Below the pieces are notes generated by a model. The model searched no databases, was not told the DNA's origin, and saw only the letters and a program-made list of their open reading frames with translations. The position numbers and the translations under genes are program-made. DNA of 64,000 bases from VXYL01 sp965199915. Lineage in GTDB: Bacteria > Pseudomonadota > Gammaproteobacteria > Pseudomonadales > Azotimanducaceae. Shown piece after piece: positions 49,533 to 57,672 of the stretch (position 1 is its first letter; each line of letters opens with the position of its first letter). The stretch lies in the NCBI GenBank assembly GCA_965199915.1, contig OZ241348.1:2728001-2792000 (forward strand). Direction: 5' to 3'.

Positions 49533-50591
49533 TCACGGCCCGTCGCGCGATCGGCGAAGCTGCTCTTCCAGTTCCGCGATCCTGCGCTGGTTTGCCTCCG
49601 CGCGGGCTCGTTCCGCTTCGGCACGGGATCGTTCCGCTTCCGCACGAGCGTTCGCCTCCTGCGCCTTGGCTCTTTCCTCCTGCGCCTTGACTCTTTCCGC
49701 CTCCGCTTTGGCTCTTTCCTCCTGCGCCTTGGCTCTTTCCTCCAGCGCCTTGGCTCTTTCCTCCTGCGCCTTGACTCTTTCCTCCTGCGCCATGCTTCGC
49801 TGCGCCCGCGCTTCGGCCCGGGCTCGCGCCTCGCCGGCCCGCGACTGCTCGTAGTCGGGAATGTCCGCCGCCGTCGCTGGATCGTGCCAGCGCATCGTCA
49901 GCGCCCAGGTCTCCCGCGTCCCCGACGGCGGCGTCCGGTCGGCCACATACGCCACCAGCCCCAGGACCGCGCTGTACACGCCGCGCGCGCCGTTCGGCAG
50001 CACCACCTCCCTGAGCGGCTCGCGGCTGCCGGGCGCCAGCGAAAACCCCCACAGTTCCTTGTCGGCTCCGGGCAGGTCCTCGCCGGTGGCGTTGAACAGC
50101 AGGCACTCGCACACGCCGAGGCGCTGGTAGCAGTCCAGCTTGCGCCCCACGTCGTGCTTCCAAGTGCTCCGCGACAGCACTTCCAGAATGAAGTCCGGCG
50201 GCCCGAGGACGTCCGCGTCGTAGTCGGCGCGGGTGTCGCGGCGCGGCACGTCCAGCGCCACCAACACGTCCGGCGACAGCCGGCTCCGCTTCGGCTTGCC
50301 GGGCTCGGAGAACAGCATGTGCAGGTCGTCGCCCACCTGGGCTTGGGGGAAGCGGTGCCGCAGGCTAATGCGCGAGTAGGCCGTGGCGGCGGCGTGCGGC
50401 TCTTTCACGGGGATGCGCACATCCACCAGGGGCGGATCGAGGGGGTGGGACGGTTCGTCGACGACGAATGGCGCACCGGCCGCCGGGCGGCGGCCGTCAA
50501 CGCGGCCGCGCCGCAAGACGCCCTTGGCGCGCCGCGGTGGCGCGGCAGGCAAGGCCAGAGGGGGGTGGAGGTCGGGACTGGCTTCGGACAT
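49533..50591 (-). CDS. Uma2 family nuclease (DUF820), copy 2
   Basis: 352 residues from the ATG at 50591. The Uma2 core is nearly the same as in the copy at 36079 (SRLSPDVLVALDVPRRDT, PPDFILEVLSRSTWKHDVG, RKLDCYQRLGVCECLLF). The C-terminal coiled coil is much longer, made of 7-residue units of the KAQEERA type that come from a 21-bp DNA repeat. The gene points the opposite way from copy 1, so the pair forms an inverted repeat 13 kb apart. The biological role is unknown. Confidence 0.85.
   Translation of the reverse strand: MSEASPDLHPPLALPAAPPRRAKGVLRRGRVDGRRPAAGAPFVVDEPSHPLDPPLVDVRIPVKEPHAAATAYSRISLRHRFPQAQVGDDLHMLFSEPGKPKRSRLSPDVLVALDVPRRDTRADYDADVLGPPDFILEVLSRSTWKHDVGRKLDCYQRLGVCECLLFNATGEDLPGADKELWGFSLAPGSREPLREVVLPNGARGVYSAVLGLVAYVADRTPPSGTRETWALTMRWHDPATAADIPDYEQSRAGEARARAEARAQRSMAQEERVKAQEERAKALEERAKAQEERAKAEAERVKAQEERAKAQEANARAEAERSRAEAERARAEANQRRIAELEEQLRRSRDGP
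49663..49791. repeat. Six tandem 21-bp coding repeats
   Basis: Units close to GGCTCTTTCCTCCTGCGCCTT repeat about six times. They encode one heptad each (KAQEERA and variants) of the Uma2 copy 2 coiled coil. Slippage in this tract would change the length of the coil without a frameshift. Confidence 0.85.
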
Positions 50592-50909
50592 CGCTTGCTC
50601 CTGGTCGCGTTCGGCACGGGTTCGGCCGGCGCGCGGCGGCCACCATAGCACGCGCCGGTCGCGCGGCGGCGCGCCGCGTGGCGGCGGCGGGGTCGGGTTG
50701 TTTCGGGCAGCGCCATGGCGACATTCTCGAAAGACACCGCCAGCGCTGTCTACGGCATATGTCGCACATCCCGATGCGGCGATTTCGCACAGGCCGCCAC
50801 GCGGCGCAACAGCGCCCGAAAGCCGCGATTGCGGAACCGGGGCAACCTCTTGGTTGCGGCGCGACTGGATGACGTGCAATGCTACTCCAAGCGACAAGAC
50901 GGTAGCTCG
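50592..50909. other. Divergent intergenic region
   Basis: Nothing with coding support is seen between Uma2 copy 2 (-) and the GyrI-like gene (+). It must hold both promoters; TTGCGG (50854-50859) is a possible -35 for the plus strand but has no good -10. Confidence 0.4.
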
Positions 50910-51371
50910 ATGGCGAATCCGATTGTTTTGGTGGATGTGGACCCGCAGCCTCTCGTGGTCGTGACCGGGCGGGTGACGATGGCCGACATCCCGGCGAAGA
51001 TGATGGCGAAGATGGACGCCCTCTGGGCGTTCGTCCGCGCCCATGGCGTCACCGGCACGGGACACAACGTGTGGTTGTATCGGCCGCGGCCCGATGGCTT
51101 GATGGACGTGGAGGTGGGGGTGCAGGTTGCCGCGCCCGTCGCGGGCGAAGGCGACGTGGTTGGCGTCGAGACGCCCGGCGGAACAGCCGCGCACACGTTC
51201 CACTACGGCGAGTACGACGCGCTGCCGAACGTGTATCGCGCCGTGTTCGATTGGTGCACAGAGCACCACCGCGCGCCCGCCGGCGTGAACTGGGAGGTGT
51301 ACGGCGACTGGGACGACGACCCCGCCAAGCGCCGCACGGACGTCTACTGTCTGCTAGCACCCGCCCGGTGA
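50910..51371 (+). CDS. GyrI-like / effector-binding domain protein
   Basis: 153 residues from the ATG at 50910. It is a stand-alone SRPBCC-like GyrI small-molecule-binding domain: VVVTGRVTMADIPAKMMAKM, then HNVWLYRPRPDGLMDVEVGV and HTFHYGEYDALPNVYRAVFD, ending WEVYGDWDDD. Such proteins bind amphipathic compounds or modulate gyrase. The stop overlaps the GTG of fabV (GTGA), so it is co-translated with the enoyl reductase. Confidence 0.78.
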   Translation: MANPIVLVDVDPQPLVVVTGRVTMADIPAKMMAKMDALWAFVRAHGVTGTGHNVWLYRPRPDGLMDVEVGVQVAAPVAGEGDVVGVETPGGTAAHTFHYGEYDALPNVYRAVFDWCTEHHRAPAGVNWEVYGDWDDDPAKRRTDVYCLLAPAR

Positions 51372-52540
51372 TCATCAAACCGCGCATTCGCGGGTTCATT
51401 TGCGCCACCGCGCACCCGATTGGCTGCCGCGTCAACGTGGAGCGGCAGATCGCCGCCGTGGAGCGAGGCGACGCGGCCGGCGGCGGGAACGCCTTGGTGG
51501 TCGGTTGCTCCGGCGGCTTCGGACTGGCGTCGCGCATCGCCGCCGCCTTCGGCCGGCAAGCGGCCACCGTGGGCGTTTCCCTCGAGAAGGAACCGACTCC
51601 CACGCGAACCGCCACCGCGGGCTGGTACAACAACCGCGCGTTCGAAGCCGTCGCGGCGCGGCGGGGTGTGTACGCCAAGACCATCGACGGCGATGCGTAT
51701 TCGGACGCCACGCGCGAACGGGTGATCGGCGCGATACGGCGCGACCTCGGGCAAATCGACCTGCTCGTCTACAGCTTGGCGGCGCCGGCGCGACGGCATC
51801 CGCAAAGCGGCACGCTGCATCGTTCCGCCATCAAACCCCTCGGCGAGCCGTTGGCGGTGAAGACGCTGGACGTGGGCAAGGGCGAGGTGCGCGACGTGCT
51901 GCTCGAACCGGCGACGGAGGAGGAAGCGGCGGCCACCGTGCAAGTGATGGGCGGCGCGGATTGGGAACTGTGGGTGGACGCGCTGCGGGCGGCCGGCGTG
52001 TTGACCAACGGCTTCCAAACCGTGGCCTACTCGTACCTCGGCAGCGACCTCACCGCGCGCATCTACCGCGAAGGAACGCTCGGACGCGCCAAGGCCGACG
52101 TGGACCGGGCCGGCGCGGCGATCTCGGCGCGGCTTGCGGACATCGGCGGACGAGCGCGGGTGGCCGTGCTCAAGGCCATCGTCAGCCAAGCCAGCGCGGC
52201 AATACCGGTGGTGCCTCTTTACATGTCGCTGCTGTTGCGCGTGATGCGGGAACAAGGCACCGACGAATCCTGCGTGGAACACATCGACCGACTGTTCCGC
52301 GACGGTCTCTACGGCGAGGCGATGCCCACAGACGAGGCGGGTCGCCTGCGCGCGGACGATCGGGAGCTGGCCGCGCCGGTGCAGGCCGAGGTGCGCCGCC
52401 GCTTCACGCAGGCACACACCGGCAACCTCGCCGAACTGGCCGATTTCGCGCGGTTCCGAGAGCAGTTCCTCGCGCTGTTCGGCTTCGGGCTGGACGGTGT
52501 GGACTACGACGCCGACGTGGATCCCCGTCACCTTGTTTGA
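51368..52540 (+). CDS. fabV: Trans-2-enoyl-CoA/ACP reductase FabV
   Basis: 390 residues from a GTG, the normal length. It opens with the family N-terminus IIKPRIRGFICATAHPIGC, has the NADH-binding VVGCSGGFGLASR near residue 44 and the catalytic Tyr-x8-Lys in IYREGTLGRAK near residue 235. It performs the last reduction step of fatty acid elongation, and FabV enzymes are naturally insensitive to triclosan. It is probably the chromosomal enoyl reductase. Confidence 0.95.
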   Translation: MIIKPRIRGFICATAHPIGCRVNVERQIAAVERGDAAGGGNALVVGCSGGFGLASRIAAAFGRQAATVGVSLEKEPTPTRTATAGWYNNRAFEAVAARRGVYAKTIDGDAYSDATRERVIGAIRRDLGQIDLLVYSLAAPARRHPQSGTLHRSAIKPLGEPLAVKTLDVGKGEVRDVLLEPATEEEAAATVQVMGGADWELWVDALRAAGVLTNGFQTVAYSYLGSDLTARIYREGTLGRAKADVDRAGAAISARLADIGGRARVAVLKAIVSQASAAIPVVPLYMSLLLRVMREQGTDESCVEHIDRLFRDGLYGEAMPTDEAGRLRADDRELAAPVQAEVRRRFTQAHTGNLAELADFARFREQFLALFGFGLDGVDYDADVDPRHLV

Positions 52541-52547
52541 GCCGACG

Positions 52548-53072
52548 ATGCGCTTCGTTGGCAGGGCACTCGTGCTCGCGGCGTTCTGGGTGCCGCTGGC
52601 CATTTGCGTGAGCGTCGCCGTGACGCCGGATCCGACGGGAATGGTCGCCAGCATGAGCGGCGTGATCGCGCACATCTTCGCCTTCGCCTACCTCACCGCG
52701 GCGCTGTTCCAAGCACACTTCCCTTGGAACCGCGGCGGCCTCGCCACGCCTGCGGCCGGGCGCGCGTTTGTCAAGAGCGGCGACGGTGCGGCTGTGGCGG
52801 CGCCGGTCGAACGCGCCGGACACGCCGCCGCATCGCCGGCCCAGTGCGTGTGGGCGGCCGTGCTTTGGATGCTCGCCTTCGGCGTGGCCATCGAGGTCGC
52901 GCAATTGTTCGTGGCGGGCCGCAGCGGCGATCTCGCGGATCTGTTGCCCGACAGCGTCGGCATCGCCATCGGTTGCGCCGCCCAAAGCGGCTGGGCGCGG
53001 CTCTCGTTCCGCCATGCCGCCGCGCAAGGGGCGTCCACGTCTTTGGCGGCGAAGACCACGAGCGCCTCGTAA
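52548..53072 (+). CDS. VanZ-like membrane protein
   Basis: 174 residues, 7 bp after fabV. Four hydrophobic segments (LVLAAFWVPLAICVSVA, IAHIFAFAYLTAALF, LWMLAFGVAIEVAQLF and the region after PDSVGIAIGCAAQ) and the GRSGDLADLLPDSVG motif match the VanZ family. The function in cells is poorly known. Codons for the last conserved part (52943-53018) are repeated at 55578-55653. The C-terminal 18 residues after that block are polar and may have been replaced. Confidence 0.82.
   Translation: MRFVGRALVLAAFWVPLAICVSVAVTPDPTGMVASMSGVIAHIFAFAYLTAALFQAHFPWNRGGLATPAAGRAFVKSGDGAAVAAPVERAGHAAASPAQCVWAAVLWMLAFGVAIEVAQLFVAGRSGDLADLLPDSVGIAIGCAAQSGWARLSFRHAAAQGASTSLAAKTTSAS
52943..53018 (+). repeat. Direct repeat C1 in the VanZ-like gene
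   Basis: 76 bp inside the VanZ-like coding sequence, matching 55578-55653 with only two mismatches (offset 2635). It marks the left edge of the three-gene cassette. Confidence 0.9.
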
Positions 53073-53174
53073 CGGCAGGCAATCGAATCGATTGACGTGG
53101 CCGCCACCGCGTTTGCCAATAGAACGGATGCCAAGTTGCAAAGTCGATCTCATGACGTTGTAGACTCCACAACC

Positions 53175-53939
53175 ATGGATTGCACTCTGGTTCATGGGTT
53201 GCGACAACGCCGCGTCGATCATGGCGGGGGCTGGTTCGAGCCGCTGACGAATGCCATCAAGGGAAGGTGGCCCGTGCCGACCGCTTCCGCAGGTACGCAG
53301 AGGGCGGAGCGCGGCCTTGGCATATCGGGCAGGCCCTACTACTTCTACGCCTTGCGGGCGGACAGGAGATTCGGCTTTGTGGTGTTCCTGCTCAGCGAAA
53401 TTGAAGGGGTTGATTGGCCGCCCGATGCGAAAGGGGCCACTCCCTTCGACAGCGGCGGCATGTGGTTCGGCAAGATTGCCACCGACCCGCCGCTCGACCA
53501 GAGCGGGCGGCGAGGCATCTTCAAGACCCACGATGTGCCTTTGGTCGCTTGGCGCTCCGCGTTCGAGACGTACATCGGCACACGCTACGGGACGATTGCC
53601 GACTACGTGCGCGGGAACGCACCAGCCGGCACGCACCCGCAGAACTCTGGACAAGCTACTGTCATGCGCAAGCCGAACGAGCCACCCGCATGGACATGGG
53701 AAGTTCGCGTCCCTCACCAGCTAGCTCCTCGCCATCTCGAGTTGCAGGCGGTGTGCCTCTCCGAGCGAAATCGCAATGGCTATCTCCGCTGGCTCTGGAA
53801 CCAAAGCCCGCTGCCAACTAGCGAGAGGCGTGAGATCGACAAGTGGATCCAAGACTACGCGATTGTAACTTCGCCGGGCGTGTCCGAGGCGGATAGGGCT
53901 ACCGAGTGGCTCGTGCAGGAGGTTGCTAACGATGGCTGA
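53175..53939 (+). CDS. Uncharacterised protein A of a three-gene cassette
   Basis: 254 residues from the ATG at 53175. No family is recognised. Notable segments are GRPYYFYALRADRRFGFVVF near residue 52, TPFDSGGMWFG near residue 90, and a helical C-terminal third rich in Trp, Glu and Arg. A TTGCAA (53136-53141) and TAGACT (53161-53166) upstream may form a promoter ending eight bases before the ATG. The last eight bases overlap gene B, so A, B and C are one operon. The base composition is less GC-rich than fabV and VanZ. It is the likeliest catalytic member, but that is a guess. Confidence 0.6.
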   Translation: MDCTLVHGLRQRRVDHGGGWFEPLTNAIKGRWPVPTASAGTQRAERGLGISGRPYYFYALRADRRFGFVVFLLSEIEGVDWPPDAKGATPFDSGGMWFGKIATDPPLDQSGRRGIFKTHDVPLVAWRSAFETYIGTRYGTIADYVRGNAPAGTHPQNSGQATVMRKPNEPPAWTWEVRVPHQLAPRHLELQAVCLSERNRNGYLRWLWNQSPLPTSERREIDKWIQDYAIVTSPGVSEADRATEWLVQEVANDG

Positions 53940-54906
53940 CGACGAAGTGGTCTTGCGTGGCTTCGACATGCCGGTGTCGGACATGGGCGACCAACTACAC
54001 TTCCGGCTGCCGCTGCTCTCCTTTCGCAGTAGCCCCACGCTTTATCTTGCCGGCCGGGTTGACTGGCATGCCGATAGACAGGCTCTTTTGACCGTCGTAG
54101 ATGATCCCGAGGATCGCGAGTTGGCAACACTACTCACCGATGGAGTTAGCCGGCATCTCGCATCTGGAGAGGGCGTGATCGTTGCCGGTGCTGAGTTCTT
54201 CCAAGCAGCGTCTCGCATCGGTGATCAACTAGGCGACTTCAGCCATCTTTCAGCGGGAGATTGCGAATGCTGGATTCGCGTGGCGACGCCAACGGAATTT
54301 GTCGCACTTGAGCGTAACCTGATCGACGAGTCGAGAGCAGTGTTCGACCAGGAATTGGGAAAGGCTAGACGTCAAAAAAGTCGCTTGATGGAACGCGGCA
54401 ACGCCGCGATGCTCATTTTGAGCAGTTGTGGGCCGCTTCGCCGGGAAGACTTGGCCATACGCCAGCTCGCTGCAGCGAGGCAGAATAGGGATCTCGATCT
54501 ATATCGAAGACTGCTTACTCGGTTCGAACACGAGCTAGGTGAACCAGAAGATCGCCTCCACAAGCAAGCAGGACGGCACATCGAGCTGGCTGATGCGCCA
54601 GAGGGAACTTGGCAGTGGTTGAACATGCCGGAATCGAAGGCAGAGCGCTTATACGACGTATTGGCTTGGAGCATCTCCAAAGTGGTTGTGGAAGTTCAAT
54701 CCGTTGATGATCAACCTTTCTCCAGTTGGCTTCTTAGGGGGTCGGCGTCGGGCCTCCGCAATCTTGCGACAGAGAGGAAAGGGAAACCCACAAGTGGCAT
54801 CCTGCGGCATCGGGAAGTGAAAGCGCTTCCCGCCGGCAGCATGTCGGGAACAAAGGGTAGCTGGGGTAGCTGGGAGGAAATATGCGGCCAAGCGCAGAGC
54901 GCCTGA
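53932..54906 (+). CDS. Uncharacterised protein B of a three-gene cassette
   Basis: 324 residues from the ATG at 53932 inside the end of gene A. The first half looks beta-rich (MPVSDMGDQLHFRLPLLSF, LYLAGRVDWHADRQALLTVV), the middle is a charged helical part (SRAVFDQELGKARRQKSRLM and LYRRLLTRFEHELGE), and the tail is Gly/Ser/Lys-rich. No motif for an enzyme is seen. It overlaps gene C by 25 bp. The layout suggests a structural or sensor partner of gene A. Confidence 0.6.
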   Translation: MADDEVVLRGFDMPVSDMGDQLHFRLPLLSFRSSPTLYLAGRVDWHADRQALLTVVDDPEDRELATLLTDGVSRHLASGEGVIVAGAEFFQAASRIGDQLGDFSHLSAGDCECWIRVATPTEFVALERNLIDESRAVFDQELGKARRQKSRLMERGNAAMLILSSCGPLRREDLAIRQLAAARQNRDLDLYRRLLTRFEHELGEPEDRLHKQAGRHIELADAPEGTWQWLNMPESKAERLYDVLAWSISKVVVEVQSVDDQPFSSWLLRGSASGLRNLATERKGKPTSGILRHREVKALPAGSMSGTKGSWGSWEEICGQAQSA

Positions 54907-55436
54907 AGAGCGCAAGGAAGGACATCGCCGATGTGTTGGCGTCCATCGAGCAGGGCGAGGATACTGGCGTCTCTCAGGCGGGGCAACGCCTTGCCGAGGA
55001 GTTGTTGGAGTTGGAGGACTCTGCTTGGGGACCACTATTGGCGAGTTTGGAGGATGACGAAGAACTGCATGGTGTGCTCACGCGGCTAAGGACGGAGTTC
55101 TCTGAAATCCGAGAGCGCCGTGATTGGCTCTATTCTCCCATTCGGGAAATCGGCCACCGTGCGTTCTTTGACTTCACCAGCGGAGAGCTGGTAGTTGAAA
55201 TGCGTTTCGTAAAGGACGAAGGCGAGTCGTTGGAGTTCAGACAGGATTTGGAAGACACGCTCCTGATTGGAGCATCGGTCATCGAATCTGTCGCTCACGT
55301 CATGCGTAACATGGACGTGCTAAGTGTCAACGCGAAGCGGCAGTGTATTGGACAGGACTTCGAGAGGAACCTGAAAAGGGCCACGAAGGGCGTGGAAGAA
55401 ATCGAGGAGATCTTCAATTCGGTTCACGGCCCTTAG
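54882..55436 (+). CDS. Uncharacterised protein C of a three-gene cassette
   Basis: 184 residues, strongly acidic and largely helical (RLKSARKDIADVLASIEQGE, LAEELLELEDSAWGPLLASL, RREL-type helices absent), starting at the ATG at 54882 within the end of gene B. A short beta stretch near residue 95 (FFDFTSGELVVEMRFVKDEG) breaks the helices. No family is recognised. It resembles small acidic partner or immunity-type proteins in shape only. It is the last gene before the right-hand repeat. Confidence 0.6.
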   Translation: MRPSAERLKSARKDIADVLASIEQGEDTGVSQAGQRLAEELLELEDSAWGPLLASLEDDEELHGVLTRLRTEFSEIRERRDWLYSPIREIGHRAFFDFTSGELVVEMRFVKDEGESLEFRQDLEDTLLIGASVIESVAHVMRNMDVLSVNAKRQCIGQDFERNLKRATKGVEEIEEIFNSVHGP

Positions 55437-55577
55437 TCACTCTGGCGCACCCTGCAGGTCGGCGCGCTCTCGCGGGTGCGTTCGAGAGCGGTTTCCGGGG
55501 CGGTTCAAGACGGTCAGTCCGGCGACGGTGGAGTTGCGGGACGGCCTCGCGCACGGCCGCTGACCACCGACACGGGC

Positions 55578-55653
55578 GTTGCCAGACAGCGTCGGCATCG
55601 CCATCGGTTGCGCCGCCCAAAGCGGTTGGGCGCGGCTCTCGTTCCGCCATGCC
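55578..55653 (+). repeat. Direct repeat C2: copy of the VanZ gene segment
   Basis: Second copy of the 76-bp block. It has no open VanZ gene around it. Its right edge lies about 25 bp from the point where the restriction endonuclease reading frame loses homology to its family. Confidence 0.9.
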
Positions 55654-55955
55654 TGCGCGCCTTTACGGCGCGACGCCCAACAGGGCTTGAGCGTCCGCGC
55701 ATCCGAGGTGACGAAGAAGGGTTGTCGGCGCTCTTGCCAGCCCCGCGCATTGAAGCCCGTCTTAATGACCTTATTCATCGACTCAGGCGAATACAGCATC
55801 TGTCCCTGCCGCGACTTCTCGCGGCATTCCTTGTCTCGGCACATGGGGGCATCGACAGACTCGATGACATCGCGCACCTCCCGCCACTGATTCGGACGGT
55901 GAACCAGCAGGTACTCCTCGCCATTCAAGTGCGAGTAGCGTTCAACGATTCTCAT
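55654..55955 (-). pseudogene. Truncated BglII/BstYI-type restriction endonuclease
   Basis: About 100 codons from the ATG at 55955. The N-terminus MRIVERYSHLNGEEYLLVH, then SVDAPMCRDKECREKSRQG, LYSPESMN and ARGWQERR agree closely with type II enzymes of the BstYI/BglII family as remembered. Homology stops near residue 90 and the frame runs into the VanZ repeat (WRNESRAQPL). The catalytic half with the Asp, Glu and Gln/Lys residues is gone, so the enzyme is dead. The gene lies 11 bp after its methyltransferase, the expected M-R order. Confidence 0.8.
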
Positions 55956-55966
55956 GGCTTGGTCTG

Positions 55967-56896
55967 TCAGTGGCCACCGTTGGGCTTGGCCGGATCGTAG
56001 ATCGGCCTGTCCATTGGCCGCGTCTTGAGCGCGCCCGCCCGCAACGCTGCCACGCGCGCTCTCGCGATGGCGACATACGCCTCAACGGTGTCGCAGCCGT
56101 AGCCCTTGCGCCCATGCATCAGGGCCGCGACGATGGACGAACCCACGCCCATGTGGGGATCCAGCACGATGTCGCCAGGATTGGTCATCGACAGCACAAG
56201 CCGCTCCACCAGTTCGACGGGGAACTGGCAGGGGTGAATCGTCTTCTCCACATGGTTGCTCTTCACGTTCGGGAACATCCACACATCGCCTGGATTCTTG
56301 CCCTTCGGATTCCCAGAGAGTTTGCCGGCATTCGGCCCCTTGAAGTGCCGTTTGCCGGGATACTTCGACGGCACGCGAATCGGGTCCAGATGGAACGTGT
56401 AGTCGTCGCCTTTCGTAAACCAGTTGATGGTTTCATAGCGGCCCGAGAGCCGTTTCTTGCAATGCAGGCCGTGGCCGAAGTGCCAGATCACGCGATTGCG
56501 GAGCTTCAAGCCTCGCTCCTTGAAAATGGGATAAAGCACGGCGTCCAAAGGCACAATCTCTCCGCGAGAAACGTAGTTGCCCACCTGCCAGCAGATCGAA
56601 CCCTGCGGATGCAGCACGCGCTCGCACTGCGCGATCACTTCCCGCTGGGCGTCCAGATAGCCCGCAAGCGACGACTTGCGCTCGTAGGACTTGCCAACGT
56701 TGTAGGGCGGAGACGTGACGATGAGCTTTACGGACGCATCGGCCAAACCAGCCATGAATGTTTGGTTGCGCTCACACACCATCACCGAATCTTCTAGATT
56801 GATGGCCGAGGACCGTTGGCATGTGGCCGAAGCCTCTACCACATGGCCAACCTCTTGCCCCAAATCCAGCAGATCGCCCGTCAATGTCGTAGACAC
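55967..56896 (-). CDS. N4-cytosine-type DNA methyltransferase of a type II R-M system
   Basis: 309 residues. The catalytic motif TSPPYNVGKSYE lies near residue 60 and the S-adenosylmethionine-binding motif DPHMGVGSS near residue 245, the beta-class order of amino-methyltransferases; SPPY is typical of N4-cytosine enzymes. A target-recognition stretch lies between (YPGKRHFKGPNAGKLSGNP). It probably modifies the site of the broken BglII/BstYI-type endonuclease downstream, GATC-centred in that family. With the nuclease lost it now acts as an orphan methylase. Confidence 0.87.
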   Translation of the reverse strand: MSTTLTGDLLDLGQEVGHVVEASATCQRSSAINLEDSVMVCERNQTFMAGLADASVKLIVTSPPYNVGKSYERKSSLAGYLDAQREVIAQCERVLHPQGSICWQVGNYVSRGEIVPLDAVLYPIFKERGLKLRNRVIWHFGHGLHCKKRLSGRYETINWFTKGDDYTFHLDPIRVPSKYPGKRHFKGPNAGKLSGNPKGKNPGDVWMFPNVKSNHVEKTIHPCQFPVELVERLVLSMTNPGDIVLDPHMGVGSSIVAALMHGRKGYGCDTVEAYVAIARARVAALRAGALKTRPMDRPIYDPAKPNGGH

Positions 56897-56949
56897 TACT
56901 CTCTACCCCAACTGACCGCAAATGATCGAACGCACGTTTAAGCCAGAGC

Positions 56950-57666
56950 TCAAAGATCAGTTCTGTACGACGTAACGGGATACACTAATGCACCGATCTC
57001 CTGCAGTCTGATCGCCATTGCTTTTCTTGACACTTTGAATTGCTGATGTAGTGGTATGATTTGCTGGTCGCGATTGTTTTTGTTCGCTTTTGCCAACGCG
57101 TACTCCAAGTCGAGCTCTTTGGGATCTGGGTCAAACTGATCCCCTAGAAGGAAATACAGCCAGTTTTCGTCTATCCGAACGGGAGGCTCAAAGAAGTTCT
57201 CCATCAGTCGGCGAATCAACAGTCTCTTCGGCATTAGGAACCTAGCGGCAAATTGGTCAGCTTGGCGCTCTTGTGGGTCTTTCTCAGCGGGATCGAGTTC
57301 CCTCTCCCAGTGCTGTCTGACGCGACCCTGGTGGTACAAGGCGTGGCCAAGCTCATGGGCTCCCGTATACCTCGCCGCCTCCAATCCTATCTCCGAAACT
57401 AGGACACTTCGTTTTGAAAGGTCAAGCAGGCCGAGGGCTACGCGTCCATCCTCTCTATCCAAGTGTATTCGCGGCGTGACTTCGTAGGTCAGTCCAAGCA
57501 TTTCAGCGAGCGTAGATGGGCTCAACCAATCCACAGGATCTAAGATGCCCCTGCCCTTGAACTCATGCCTGCGTCCCCTAAGGAGACCGTGTGCGTAGTC
57601 TACCGCCGCGTCAACATTGAAGAAGCGAGGAAGTTCGACATTGGTCGCCAAATCGTGTCTGCTCAT
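56950..57666 (-). CDS. ImmA/IrrE family metallopeptidase
   Basis: 238 residues. The zinc motif HELGHALYH lies near residue 104, followed by QADQFAARFLMP, both hallmarks of ImmA/IrrE proteases that cut phage or stress repressors. No adjacent cI-like repressor is seen, so its target is unknown. The gene is visibly AT-richer than nrdB next to it, which supports acquisition with the R-M island. It runs in the same direction as nrdB, 6 bp before the nrdB stop region on the map. Confidence 0.87.
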   Translation of the reverse strand: MSRHDLATNVELPRFFNVDAAVDYAHGLLRGRRHEFKGRGILDPVDWLSPSTLAEMLGLTYEVTPRIHLDREDGRVALGLLDLSKRSVLVSEIGLEAARYTGAHELGHALYHQGRVRQHWERELDPAEKDPQERQADQFAARFLMPKRLLIRRLMENFFEPPVRIDENWLYFLLGDQFDPDPKELDLEYALAKANKNNRDQQIIPLHQQFKVSRKAMAIRLQEIGALVYPVTSYRTDL

Positions 57667-57672
57667 CCTAAT

